Positions 24,429 through 32,738 of a DNA stretch of 64,000 nucleotides are shown here, in pieces. A program made the position numbers and the translations under genes. Below the pieces are notes generated by a model, which was given only the letters and a program-made list of their open reading frames with translations, was not told the DNA's origin and did not search any database. This DNA comes from Streptomyces longispororuber. GTDB taxonomy: Bacteria; Actinomycetota; Actinomycetes; Streptomycetales; Streptomycetaceae. The stretch lies in assembly GCF_014656095.1 (NCBI RefSeq), contig NZ_BNBT01000013.1, positions 29,864 through 93,863 on the forward strand. The letters are read 5' to 3'. Each line of letters starts with the position of its first letter. Position 1 is the stretch's first letter.

Positions 24429-25760
24429 ATGCGCAAGATCTGCCTCACCCTGCCCACGAACCGGGCGTGCGCCCCGATGGTCACGGCCCTGGGCGCGGAA
24501 GCCGCCTACGCCGCCGCGCACTTCGACGTCGAGGTGCACCTGCTGGTCCTCGACTCCTCCACCCCGGACGCCTTCGCCGCCCACGCCCGCGCCGCGCGGG
24601 CCCTAACGGAGGTGCCGGGCGTCGTCGTCCACCACCTCGACGAGGCCGCCCAGCGCGCCTTCCTGCGCCAGGTCGTCGAGCGCTCCGGCCTGACCGGGGC
24701 CGAGCGGCTCCTCGACCTGATGCTGCCCGCCGGCCTGTCGTACGGCGCGTGCACCAACCGCGCCTTCCTCATCGCGGCCGCCCTCGGCTGCGCGTCCGTG
24801 CACCGCCGGGACTCCGACAGCAGCTACCAGGTCCTGGACGGCGAGAGCGTCTTCCCCGTCCACCACGAGCTGACGTCGCTCGGCAGGCGGGCGGGCGACG
24901 CGGCCCCCGGCGTGACCGAGACGGCGCTCGACCCGGCGCACGCGGACAAGCCGGTGGTCCTCGTGGGCAGCTCCTTCATCGGCGAACTCTCCGTCGACAT
25001 CGGCGAGATCCTCGCCCTGGACCCCGCCGTGTACCACGACGTCGTCAGCCTCTGGGCGCCCGCCGCCTGGCCGGAGGAGGAGAAGCGGGCCCTGGTCGAG
25101 GAGTCCTTCAAGGGCGCGGGCACCGAGCCGTTCACCGGGGACCGGGCCGTGCTGACCCTCGTCGACCCCATGCGCGTCGACATGTGCAACATCGGCTTCC
25201 ACCAGGTGCACGAACGCGTCCCGCTGCCCCCGGCGACCGACACCATCGGCAGCGACTACTTCCTGCTGCACGTCGTGTACAACGGCACGCTCCCGGGCGT
25301 CCTGCACAACCGCAACATCATCAACTTCTACACCGGCGAGCGGCGCACCGACCCCGGCTTCCACGCGTACCAGACGCGGTTCACCAAGTTCTTCCTGTCG
25401 ATGCTGTACCTGAACCACGTCTACGCCGGGCTCGCCCGGGCCGGGGCGTCGCTGCTCGACGAGCGGTACGGGGTCCGCGCCGCGCGCGTGGCCGAACTGG
25501 TCCGCGCGTCCACGCGCCTGGACACCGCCGAGAACGAGCACCGCCTGGACGTCATCGAGCGCTCGTACCACAAACTCGGCGGCCGCTACGCCGAGTTCGC
25601 CGCGACCCTGCCCGCCCGGCGGCAGCGCCTGATCGCCGAGGCCCGCTCGGACATGGAGGACTTCGCGCTGCTCATCGACGCCTGGGGAGCGCTGGTCGGG
25701 GCGAGCGCGGGCGTCGACGTGCCGCGCCTGGAGCCGCGCGCGCCCCGGCAGGAACGCTAG
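24429..25760 (+). CDS. Glycosyltransferase-like protein, DUF6271-type
   Basis: This 443-residue protein begins MRKICLTLPTNRACAPMVTA and resembles proteins I recall as DUF6271 in Streptomyces. It contains VEVHLLVLDSS, LPAGLSYGACTNRAFLIAAALG and HRRDSDSSYQ. The DSD at 128-130 sits where GT-A glycosyltransferases carry the DxD metal and nucleotide-sugar motif, and the N-terminus resembles a Rossmann-like sugar-nucleotide fold. A transfer reaction is therefore possible but unproven. The gene is 14 bases after the dioxygenase and 19 before the decarboxylase, so it belongs to one operon. Confidence 0.65.
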   Translation: MRKICLTLPTNRACAPMVTALGAEAAYAAAHFDVEVHLLVLDSSTPDAFAAHARAARALTEVPGVVVHHLDEAAQRAFLRQVVERSGLTGAERLLDLMLPAGLSYGACTNRAFLIAAALGCASVHRRDSDSSYQVLDGESVFPVHHELTSLGRRAGDAAPGVTETALDPAHADKPVVLVGSSFIGELSVDIGEILALDPAVYHDVVSLWAPAAWPEEEKRALVEESFKGAGTEPFTGDRAVLTLVDPMRVDMCNIGFHQVHERVPLPPATDTIGSDYFLLHVVYNGTLPGVLHNRNIINFYTGERRTDPGFHAYQTRFTKFFLSMLYLNHVYAGLARAGASLLDERYGVRAARVAELVRASTRLDTAENEHRLDVIERSYHKLGGRYAEFAATLPARRQRLIAEARSDMEDFALLIDAWGALVGASAGVDVPRLEPRAPRQER

Positions 25761-25779
25761 CGAGGAACAGGTCATCGAC

Positions 25780-26994
25780 ATGTACGTCAGCACACGGCTG
25801 CGCGCGGCCCTGGAGGCCGCGACCGAGGACCGCATCGTCTACGACCTGCCGGGCATCGAGGAGCAGTACGACACGCTGCGGCGCGAACTGCCGGGCGTCG
25901 ACGTCCGGTTCGCGATGAAGGCCTGCCCGCTGGACGAGGTGCTCACCACCCTGGCCCGGCGCGGCGCCGGCTTCGACGCGGCGAGCCCGCACGAGATAAC
26001 CCAGGCCCTGGCCACCGGCGTGCCGCCCGGGCGGATCCACTACGGCAACACCATCAAGTCCGACCGGAACATCGCCGAGGCGCACCGCCTGGGCGTGCGG
26101 GACTACGCGACCGACAGCGTCGAGGACGTCCTCGCGCTCGCGGCGCTCGCCCCCGGCGCCCGGGTCTTCTGCCGCCTCGCCACCGACGGCGAGGGCGCGC
26201 TGTGGGGCCTGAGCCACAAGTTCGGCTGCTCCCCCGGTGACGCGCTGCGCGTCCTGGAGACGGCGCGGGACACCGGCCTCACCCCGGCGGGCCTGTCCGT
26301 GCACGTCGGCTCGCAGCAGATGACGGCCGAGGCCTGGCGTGCCGCCCTGGAGCGGATGGCCGACGTGGTGGCGGCCCTGGCCCGGCGCGGCATCCACCTG
26401 GACCACGTCAACCTGGGCGGCGGGCTGCCCGCGCTCGGCTACCGCGACCGGTACGGCAGGCCCCTCGAACCGCCCCTGGACAAGATATTCGCCGTGATCC
26501 GCGAGGGCATGCGGCGGCTGCGGAGCGCCTCCCCGACGCCGCTGGACTTCGTCATCGAGCCGGGCCGCTACCTGGTCGCGGACCACGGCGCCGTCCGGGC
26601 CCACGTCTCCCGGCTCTCCGCCCGCGGCCGGGGCGCGGGGGAACGGCGGCACTGGCTGTACCTGAGCTGCGGCAAGTTCAACGGCCTGTACGAGATGGAC
26701 GCCCTCCAGTACGCGCTGGTCTTCCCCACGCACCCGGACGGGGACCGCGTCCCCGCCGTCGTCGCGGGGCCCACCTGCGACAGCGACGACGCGTACAGCC
26801 ACGAACTGAGCCCGGTGCGCGTGCCCCGCGCGGCCGCTTCCGGCGACCCCGTGTGGGTCCTCTCCAGCGGGGCGTACGCGACGAGTTACACCACCCAGGG
26901 GTTCAACGGCTTCAGCCCGCTGCCGTGCACCTGGGTGCGCGGCGGGCCCGACGGTCCGACCGGGTCGGGGCCGGAGCCGGAAGGGGTGCGGTAG
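25780..26994 (+). CDS. Type III PLP-dependent amino acid decarboxylase
   Basis: This 404-residue alanine-racemase-fold decarboxylase is of the ornithine/diaminopimelate decarboxylase family. The PLP lysine is Lys47 in RFAMKACP. Other features are GFDAASPHEI, YGNTIKSDRNI, HVGSQ, VNLGGGLPALGY, the phosphate-binding EPGRYLV, and the second-subunit active site GPTCDSDDAYS with the Cys-Asp pair. CDS(D/C)D is typical of basic amino-acid decarboxylases. It would turn an amino acid, possibly one hydroxylated by the neighbouring dioxygenase, into an amine. The exact substrate is unknown. Confidence 0.85.
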   Translation: MYVSTRLRAALEAATEDRIVYDLPGIEEQYDTLRRELPGVDVRFAMKACPLDEVLTTLARRGAGFDAASPHEITQALATGVPPGRIHYGNTIKSDRNIAEAHRLGVRDYATDSVEDVLALAALAPGARVFCRLATDGEGALWGLSHKFGCSPGDALRVLETARDTGLTPAGLSVHVGSQQMTAEAWRAALERMADVVAALARRGIHLDHVNLGGGLPALGYRDRYGRPLEPPLDKIFAVIREGMRRLRSASPTPLDFVIEPGRYLVADHGAVRAHVSRLSARGRGAGERRHWLYLSCGKFNGLYEMDALQYALVFPTHPDGDRVPAVVAGPTCDSDDAYSHELSPVRVPRAAASGDPVWVLSSGAYATSYTTQGFNGFSPLPCTWVRGGPDGPTGSGPEPEGVR

Positions 26995-27630
26995 ATGGGC
27001 GCCGACGCTGCCGCCGGGGCCGGTGCGACCGCCGAAACCAGTGCGCCTTCCGGCATACAGGGTTCGCGGACTCGGCCGTCCGGGGTCCGCATCCGGCACA
27101 TCGCCGACGGCGACTGGGACCGCGTCGCGGCCCTGGAGGCCGAGGTGTACACCCCGCTCGGCCTCTCCGAGGGCCGGGCCGCGCTCGAGTCGCGGGCCCG
27201 CGCCTCGCCCGGCACCTGCTTCGTCCTGGACGACGGGGACGGGGCCGTCGGCTACGTCCTGGCGCTGCCCTACCCGCTGTTCGAGTGCCCCGACCTGAGC
27301 CGGGACGAGGGCGCCGCCCTCCCCTCGCGCAACCTGCACCTGCACGACCTCGCCGTCGCCGGGCCCCTGCGCGGCCACGGACTCGCGCGGCGGCTGCTGC
27401 GCCACCTGTCGGCGACCGCGCGCTCGCGGACGTACGAGCGGATCTCCCTGGTCGCCGTGGGCGGCAGCGACACCTACTGGGCGGCGCGGGGCTTCGCCGC
27501 CCACCCCGAGGTCCGCCTGCCGGACGGCTACGGACCGGACGCGCTGTACATGTCCCTGCCCCTGGCGGCGACGGCCCCGCCGGCCGCCCCGCACCAGGCC
27601 ACCGACCCACAGGAAAGACGAAGAGGCTGA
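26995..27630 (+). CDS. GNAT-family N-acetyltransferase
   Basis: This 211-residue protein has a GNAT fold from about residue 32 (VRIRHIADGDWDRVAALE), strand CFVLDDGDGAVGYVLALP, and the acetyl-CoA loop LHLHDLAVAGPLRGHGLARRLLRHL. C-terminal YWAARGFAAHPEVRLPDGYGPDALYMSLPL follows. The first 30 residues and last 20 are low complexity. The ATG follows the preceding stop directly (TAGATG), so it is coupled to the decarboxylase. It may acetylate the amine product or detoxify it. That is inference from position. Confidence 0.8.
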   Translation: MGADAAAGAGATAETSAPSGIQGSRTRPSGVRIRHIADGDWDRVAALEAEVYTPLGLSEGRAALESRARASPGTCFVLDDGDGAVGYVLALPYPLFECPDLSRDEGAALPSRNLHLHDLAVAGPLRGHGLARRLLRHLSATARSRTYERISLVAVGGSDTYWAARGFAAHPEVRLPDGYGPDALYMSLPLAATAPPAAPHQATDPQERRRG

Positions 27631-28862
27631 TGCACATGTTGCGTGTTCGCGATGAGTTTCGCCGGACACAGGTGGCCATCGCGGCGCTGTTCTGCGTCCT
27701 CGGCTTCCAGTACGCCACCTGGGCCGCGCGGCTGCCCGCGCTCAAGTCCCGGCTCGGGCTGAGCGAGGCCGAGCTCGGCCTGCTCCTGATGGCCACCGGC
27801 GTCGGCGCCGCCGTGTCGTTCCCGCTGGTCGCCGTCCTGACGCGGCGGTGGGGCTCGCGCCGCCTGGCGTTCGTCTCCGCGCTCGTCCTCGGCCTGCTCC
27901 TGCTCGCCCTCGCCGTGGCGCCGAACTACCCCGTGGCCCTGCTCGTCATGGCCGTCGACGGCGTGGCGGTCGGCTGCCTGAACGTCGCCATGAACGCCCA
28001 GGGCGCCGCCCTGGAGTCCCGCTACCGGCGCACCGCCATGGCCAAGCTGCACGCGACGTTCAGCGGCGGCTCGCTGGCCGCGGCCCTGCTGGCGTCCGGC
28101 ACCAGCGCGGTGACGTCCTCCGTCGCCGTGCACTTCGGCGTGGCCGCCATCCTGGTGCTGCTGCTCGCGATGTACGCCGAATCCGACCTGCTGGCCGACG
28201 AGGGGCCCGCGGACGAGCCCGCGGAGAAGCAGCGCCGCCGCCGGGGCCTGCCCGCCGCCGTGACGCTCTGGATGGGCTTCGCCATGGTGTTCGGCACCGT
28301 GGCGGAAGGCGCGATGAACGACTGGTCGGCGCTGTACCTGAAGGACGTCGCCGACGCCTCCGCCCGCGTCGCCCCGCTCGGCATCGCCGTCGTCTCGGTG
28401 ATGATGGTGCTCGCCCGCCTCTTCGCCGACGGCTGGCGCACCCGCTGGGGCGACGGCCGCGTGGTCCGCGTGGGCAGCGTCCTCGCCGCCGCGGGCCTGG
28501 CCTTCGCGCTGCTCGCCGGGGGCGTCGTACCGGCCCTGATCGGCTTCGCCTGCATGGGACTCGGCCTCGCCGCCGTCACGCCGTGCGTGTACGTCGCCGC
28601 GGCGCGGCAGGGCTCCGACGCGCTGGCGCTCGTGGCCGCGATGGGCACGACCGGACTGCTCGCCGGGCCGCCCCTCATCGGCTTCCTGGCGAACGGCACC
28701 AGCCTGGTCTGGGGCATGGCGGCCGTCGCGGTGTCGGCCCTGCTCGTCGCCGCCTGCGCGCTGCGCATCCGCTGGACCGGGGTGCCGGGGGCACAGGACG
28801 GGGGTGAGGCCCGGGAGACGGACACCCTGTCCGCGGACCGGCCGAAGACGTCCGCCAGTTGA
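27630..28862 (+). CDS. MFS transporter
   Basis: This 410-residue major facilitator has about twelve membrane helices. The pattern LGFQYATWAARLPALKSRLGLSEAELGLLLMATGVGAAVSFPLVAVLTRRWGSRR is that of the small sugar/drug MFS group (FucP/YbjJ-like). Its ATG overlaps the acetyltransferase stop (TGATG). As last gene of the cassette it most likely exports the product. Import of a precursor cannot be excluded. Confidence 0.85.
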   Translation: MHMLRVRDEFRRTQVAIAALFCVLGFQYATWAARLPALKSRLGLSEAELGLLLMATGVGAAVSFPLVAVLTRRWGSRRLAFVSALVLGLLLLALAVAPNYPVALLVMAVDGVAVGCLNVAMNAQGAALESRYRRTAMAKLHATFSGGSLAAALLASGTSAVTSSVAVHFGVAAILVLLLAMYAESDLLADEGPADEPAEKQRRRRGLPAAVTLWMGFAMVFGTVAEGAMNDWSALYLKDVADASARVAPLGIAVVSVMMVLARLFADGWRTRWGDGRVVRVGSVLAAAGLAFALLAGGVVPALIGFACMGLGLAAVTPCVYVAAARQGSDALALVAAMGTTGLLAGPPLIGFLANGTSLVWGMAAVAVSALLVAACALRIRWTGVPGAQDGGEARETDTLSADRPKTSAS

Positions 28863-28901
28863 GGCTTTTCGACCGCATCCTGCCGGTATCGGTCCGGGAC
28901 A

Positions 28902-28920
28902 TGTCGTGCTGTGCACGACA
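28902..28920. promoter_or_regulatory. Perfect 19-bp palindrome upstream of the secreted hydrolase gene
   Basis: TGTCGTGCTGTGCACGACA is an 8-3-8 perfect inverted repeat 40 bases after the MFS stop and 108 bases before the next gene. It may be an operator, or a terminator for the cassette, though no T-run follows. A second weaker hairpin (AGCCCCG/CGGGGCT) lies at about 28975-28997. Confidence 0.45.
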
Positions 28921-29027
28921 TCGGCCGTGTCACAGGCAACCCACAGCCCTCCTTCGCCCTCCTTCAGCACTGGAGCCCCGGTGAACCCACGGGGCTTTCG
29001 GGGGAGCACACGACAAGGAGGACTGTC

Positions 29028-31811
29028 TTGATCCGTGTCCCGCGCTTGGCGACTGCCACTGTCACGGCACTCGCACTGGCGGTGGGCCTGCCGGAGCTCG
29101 CGCTCGCGTCGCCCGACCAGCCGCGCGCGCAGCGCTCCGACGACCTCATATCGCCCGACAGACCCGGCGACCGGCTGCCGCCGGGCTGGGAACTCACCGG
29201 TGACGGCGCCGAGAGGCACCTCGTGTGGCGCGCGCCGAAGCCGGTGCCCATGGGCGACGCCCGGGTGGAGTTCTACGCCGGGGACCGGCTGCTCGGCCGG
29301 CCCCAGGCCGGCGGCGACGACCGTACGTTCCGGCTGAAGCTCGACGACGGACCCGGCGCGCGGGAGGGCCTGGAGGACCTCCGGGCCCTCGCGGGCGGCC
29401 GCCGCCTCGACAAGCCCGCGCCCGCCGCGCCGCCACAGCGCACGGTGCCCGTACCGGAGCGACTGCCCGCGAACGGCACCGACCCCGGCAAGCCGGGCCC
29501 GTACCGCACCGTCAAGGGCGAGTACGACCTGGCGCCGGTGAAGCTGCCCGGCTTCCCGCGCAAGGTGGAGATGCGGGCCACGGTGACGGGCCCGGTCGGC
29601 GCCCCGGGGAAGCGGCCCGTGGCCCTGTTCCTGCACGGCCGCCACGGCACCTGCTACAAGGGCGGCGACGTCGGCGGCAACTGGCCCTGCGAGTCCGGCT
29701 GGAAGCCGGTCCCGAGCTACCAGGGCTATCTGCACGACCAGAAGCTCCTGGCCTCCCAGGGCTATGTGACGGTGTCCGTCTCGGCCAACGGCATCAACGG
29801 CCAGGACGACGTCGCCGCCGACGGCGGCGCGCAGGCCCGCTCGTCCCTGGTGCGCCGGCACCTCGGCCGGTTCGCCGACTGGGCCGCCGACCCGCAGAAG
29901 GCTCCGGCCGCCGTCCGCGACAGCGCGGCGGCCGCCGACCTGTCCCGGGTCCTGCTCGTGGGCCACTCCCGCGGCGGCGAGGGCGTCAACAGGGCCGCGC
30001 TCGACAGCCGGTACGCACCGCCCGCCGACCAGGACGGCTACCCCCACACGGCGCGCTGGCAGGTCCGCGGCACCGTCCTCATCGGTCCCACGGTCTTCGG
30101 CCAGAACCCGGACCCGGACGTGCCCTCCCTGACGCTCCTGCCGGGCTGCGACGGCGACGTCTCCGACCTCCAGGGCCAGCTCTACCTGGACAACACCCGC
30201 GGCGTGGGCAACGGTTCGGCCCTGCACAGCGCGGCGTACATGGTCGGCGCCAACCACAACTACTTCAACACCGAGTGGACGCCGGGGCAGGCGCAGGCGC
30301 CGGCCAACGACGACTTCGGCTCCGACGCGCAGCACCCGGTCTGCTCGCCGGGCTCCGGCCCCCGGCTGACGGCCGAGCAGCAGCAGAAGGCGGGGTCCAC
30401 GTACATCGCTGCGGCCGCCCAGTTGTTCGTCGGCGGTGACGACGCGGTGCGCCCGCTGCTCGACGGCTCCGGCAGGAGCGCGCCGTCGGCGAACCCGGCC
30501 CGCGTGCTCACCCACGCCGTCGGCGGGCGGCGCACGGCCGCCGTCGTGCCGGACCCGGCGCTGAAGGTGACCGGTGGCACGCTGTGCGACCAGACCGCCG
30601 CGGACGGCGCGCGCGCCTGCCTCAAGCGCGGCACCAAGGCGCAGTCCCCGCACTTCGCGGGCTTCGAGGCGACACCCGACCCCGGGCGGTACGCCCTCGC
30701 GATGCGCTGGTCCCGGGCGGGCGCCACGATGTCCGTCAAGAACCCGCGCCCCGTCTCCCTCGACGGCTCGACGTCGCTCGCGCTGCGGGTGGCCCTGCCG
30801 CCCAACTCCACCGGCACGAAGCTGGACGTGACGGCCGTCGACGCCTCGGGCCGCCGCGCGAAGCTCGGCCAGGTCCGCGCGGACGGGCTGCCGGGCAGCG
30901 GCTACATGGCCACGTACTGGGGCCAGGAGCTGCGCGTTCCGCTGACGGCCGCCACGCGCGCGGGGCTCGACCTGAAGCGGATCCAGTCCCTGGAGCTGAC
31001 CTCGCGCACCGGGTCCGGGCACGCGGTGCTGATGGACGCCTGGGGCTGGCGCCCCGGCACGGCCGAGGTGCGCCCGTCCGCGCTGGCGCGCGTCGACGTC
31101 GGGCAGCCGCGCGTCGACGAGGGCGACTCGGGCGTCCGTACGCACCGGGTGCCGGTGCGGGTGACCGGTGACGGCGAGGGCAAGGTGCGGCTCTGGGTGC
31201 CGAGCCCGGACCGGGAGAAGTTCACCGTCAAGACGGTGTCGGTGCGGCCCGGGGACACCTCCCTCGGCCTGCCGTTCAAGGTCAAGGGCAACAAGCGCTA
31301 CGGCATGCCGCTGTCGTACAGCGTCCTGGCCAAGACGGCCGGCGGCGCGGTCGTGGGCTCCTACTCCGGCGGGCTCTCCGTCCGTGAGGACGACCCGATG
31401 CCGAAGGTCACGGTGAAGCCGGTCGCGGCCAAGGTCACCGAGGGCAAGCCCCTCACGTGGCGCGTCTCCCTGTCCGCGGCCGCCGACACCGAGATCGTCG
31501 CCGCGTTCCGCTTCGAGCGCGTCAGCGGGGGCAAGGAGCTGTCCACCAAGGACGTCGACAAGGCCTGGCTCAAGCGGCAGTTCGACGCCAAGCCGGACCC
31601 GGCGCGTCCGCTCTCCAAGGTGACGGGGGACCCGTTCCTGTCCGTCGTGGTCCCGGCGGGCAAGCGCAGCGCCGACCTGGTCATCCCCACCGTGAAGGAC
31701 CGCGTGCGCGAGTCCCAGGAGTCGGTGCGGGTGCGGCTGTACACGTACGACCAGGACTGGAACGAGCACCGGGGGCCGCTCTTCACCGGCCGGGTGCGCA
31801 ACGGTTCGTAA
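29028..31811 (+). CDS. Large secreted alpha/beta hydrolase with C-terminal Calx-beta-like domain
   Basis: This 927-residue exported protein starts at TTG 29028, six bases after AAGGAGG. An ATG 39 codons earlier would destroy the signal peptide (RLATATVTALALAVGLPELALA). Residues about 160-480 form an alpha/beta hydrolase: ALFLHGRHGTCY, VSANGING and nucleophile elbow GHSRGGEGVNRAAL, a poly-ester/lipase-like arrangement, with a late His in GANHNYFN. The remainder is beta-rich: a carbohydrate-binding-like module (about 510-680), then VDEGDSGVRTHRVPVRVTGD and VKPVAAKVTEGKPLTWRVSLS, Calx-beta/cadherin-like repeats. Its extracellular substrate is unknown. Confidence 0.75.
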   Translation: MIRVPRLATATVTALALAVGLPELALASPDQPRAQRSDDLISPDRPGDRLPPGWELTGDGAERHLVWRAPKPVPMGDARVEFYAGDRLLGRPQAGGDDRTFRLKLDDGPGAREGLEDLRALAGGRRLDKPAPAAPPQRTVPVPERLPANGTDPGKPGPYRTVKGEYDLAPVKLPGFPRKVEMRATVTGPVGAPGKRPVALFLHGRHGTCYKGGDVGGNWPCESGWKPVPSYQGYLHDQKLLASQGYVTVSVSANGINGQDDVAADGGAQARSSLVRRHLGRFADWAADPQKAPAAVRDSAAAADLSRVLLVGHSRGGEGVNRAALDSRYAPPADQDGYPHTARWQVRGTVLIGPTVFGQNPDPDVPSLTLLPGCDGDVSDLQGQLYLDNTRGVGNGSALHSAAYMVGANHNYFNTEWTPGQAQAPANDDFGSDAQHPVCSPGSGPRLTAEQQQKAGSTYIAAAAQLFVGGDDAVRPLLDGSGRSAPSANPARVLTHAVGGRRTAAVVPDPALKVTGGTLCDQTAADGARACLKRGTKAQSPHFAGFEATPDPGRYALAMRWSRAGATMSVKNPRPVSLDGSTSLALRVALPPNSTGTKLDVTAVDASGRRAKLGQVRADGLPGSGYMATYWGQELRVPLTAATRAGLDLKRIQSLELTSRTGSGHAVLMDAWGWRPGTAEVRPSALARVDVGQPRVDEGDSGVRTHRVPVRVTGDGEGKVRLWVPSPDREKFTVKTVSVRPGDTSLGLPFKVKGNKRYGMPLSYSVLAKTAGGAVVGSYSGGLSVREDDPMPKVTVKPVAAKVTEGKPLTWRVSLSAAADTEIVAAFRFERVSGGKELSTKDVDKAWLKRQFDAKPDPARPLSKVTGDPFLSVVVPAGKRSADLVIPTVKDRVRESQESVRVRLYTYDQDWNEHRGPLFTGRVRNGS

Positions 31812-31821
31812 CCGGATGACA

Positions 31822-31854
31822 GGGCGGGCGGCTCCCGGTGGGGGCCGCCCGCCC
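31822..31854 (+). terminator. Hairpin terminator after the secreted hydrolase
   Basis: GGGCGGGCGGC (31822-31832) pairs perfectly with GCCGCCCGCCC (31844-31854) just after the stop codon. No T-run follows, as is common in Streptomyces. Confidence 0.65.
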
Positions 31855-31985
31855 CGGCGTTCCCGCAGCCCGCGCCCGCACCCGACGCCGGGGCCGCTCG
31901 GTTCGCCCGTGGCCCCGGGAGGGATGATCGACGCGGGGACACCCCAAGGCACGGCGGAGACATCACAGGGCACGGGAGGAACACG

Positions 31986-32531
31986 GTGGAACACACACAG
32001 CGGCACGAGCCGGGCGACGACCGGGCCGCGGGGCCACCGCCCGCGCCGCCCTCGCCGCTGACACTGATCGAGAACCGCCCCCCGGCCGCGCACGCCGCCG
32101 TCGGCGCGGGCGTCGTCGTCACCGACGGGCGGGGGCGGGTGCTGCTCGGCCTGGCGCGCGACGGCGTCTGGGAGCTGCCCGGCGGCAAGCTCGACCCCGG
32201 TGAGTCGTTCGAGCAGGCCGCCGTCCGCGAGCTCCGCGAGGAGACCGGCCTGGCGGCCGCCGCGGCCGACGCCCGGGTCCTCGCGGTCCTCGTGGACGCC
32301 GCCGCCCAGGGCCTGGCCCGGCTGACGGCGGCCGTCCGCGTCACCCGGGCCGAGGGCGAGCCGGCGGTGACCGAGCCGGACCGCATCGACCGCTGGCAGT
32401 GGCACGAGGTCGCCGCCCTGCCGGGGCTCGGCTCCCTGTTCAGGCCGAGCGCGCACGTCCTGGACGTCGTCTGGCCCGGGGTGCTGCCCGGCCTGCCCCC
32501 GGTGCACCGGCACGCCGTGCGGGGTGCCTGA
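31986..32531 (+). CDS. NUDIX hydrolase
   Basis: This 181-residue NUDIX-fold pyrophosphohydrolase has the Nudix box GGKLDPGESFEQAAVRELREETGL, complete with the RExxEE metal residues. It is preceded by GAGVVVTDGRGRVLLGLARDGVWELP. Such enzymes clean up damaged nucleotides or other X-linked nucleoside diphosphates. GTG at 31986 follows GGGAGG. The first 35 residues are Pro-rich and probably disordered. Confidence 0.9.
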   Translation: MEHTQRHEPGDDRAAGPPPAPPSPLTLIENRPPAAHAAVGAGVVVTDGRGRVLLGLARDGVWELPGGKLDPGESFEQAAVRELREETGLAAAAADARVLAVLVDAAAQGLARLTAAVRVTRAEGEPAVTEPDRIDRWQWHEVAALPGLGSLFRPSAHVLDVVWPGVLPGLPPVHRHAVRGA

Positions 32532-32673
32532 GCCCGCCGGGCCGCGGCGGACCAGGCGGCTCCTTTTGGGGAGTTCCGGCATACAGGGGCATGGCCCCGG
32601 CCGCACCGGGTACGAGCCAGGTGGACCCCGCCGCGCTCCCCCGTCGCGGCGGGGTTCCGTGTGCCCGGACACG

Positions 32674-32710
32674 CCGCGGGGCGCCCCGGAAGCTCCGGGG
32701 CGCCCCGCGG
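32674..32710. terminator. Bidirectional hairpin between the NUDIX and gap genes
   Basis: A perfect 17-bp inverted repeat (CCGCGGGGCGCCCCGGA, loop AGC) lies between two converging genes. A second hairpin (ACCCCGCCGCG/CGCGGCGGGGT) lies 50 bases earlier. Together they should stop transcription from both sides. Confidence 0.75.
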
Positions 32711-32738
32711 TGCTCGCCGTACGGCGGGGGTGCGTCCG

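Noticed and set aside
27528..32672. Open frame of 1,714 codons on the minus strand
   Set aside because: It is a shadow of the MFS, secreted hydrolase and NUDIX genes. No family features, composition typical of antisense GC frames.
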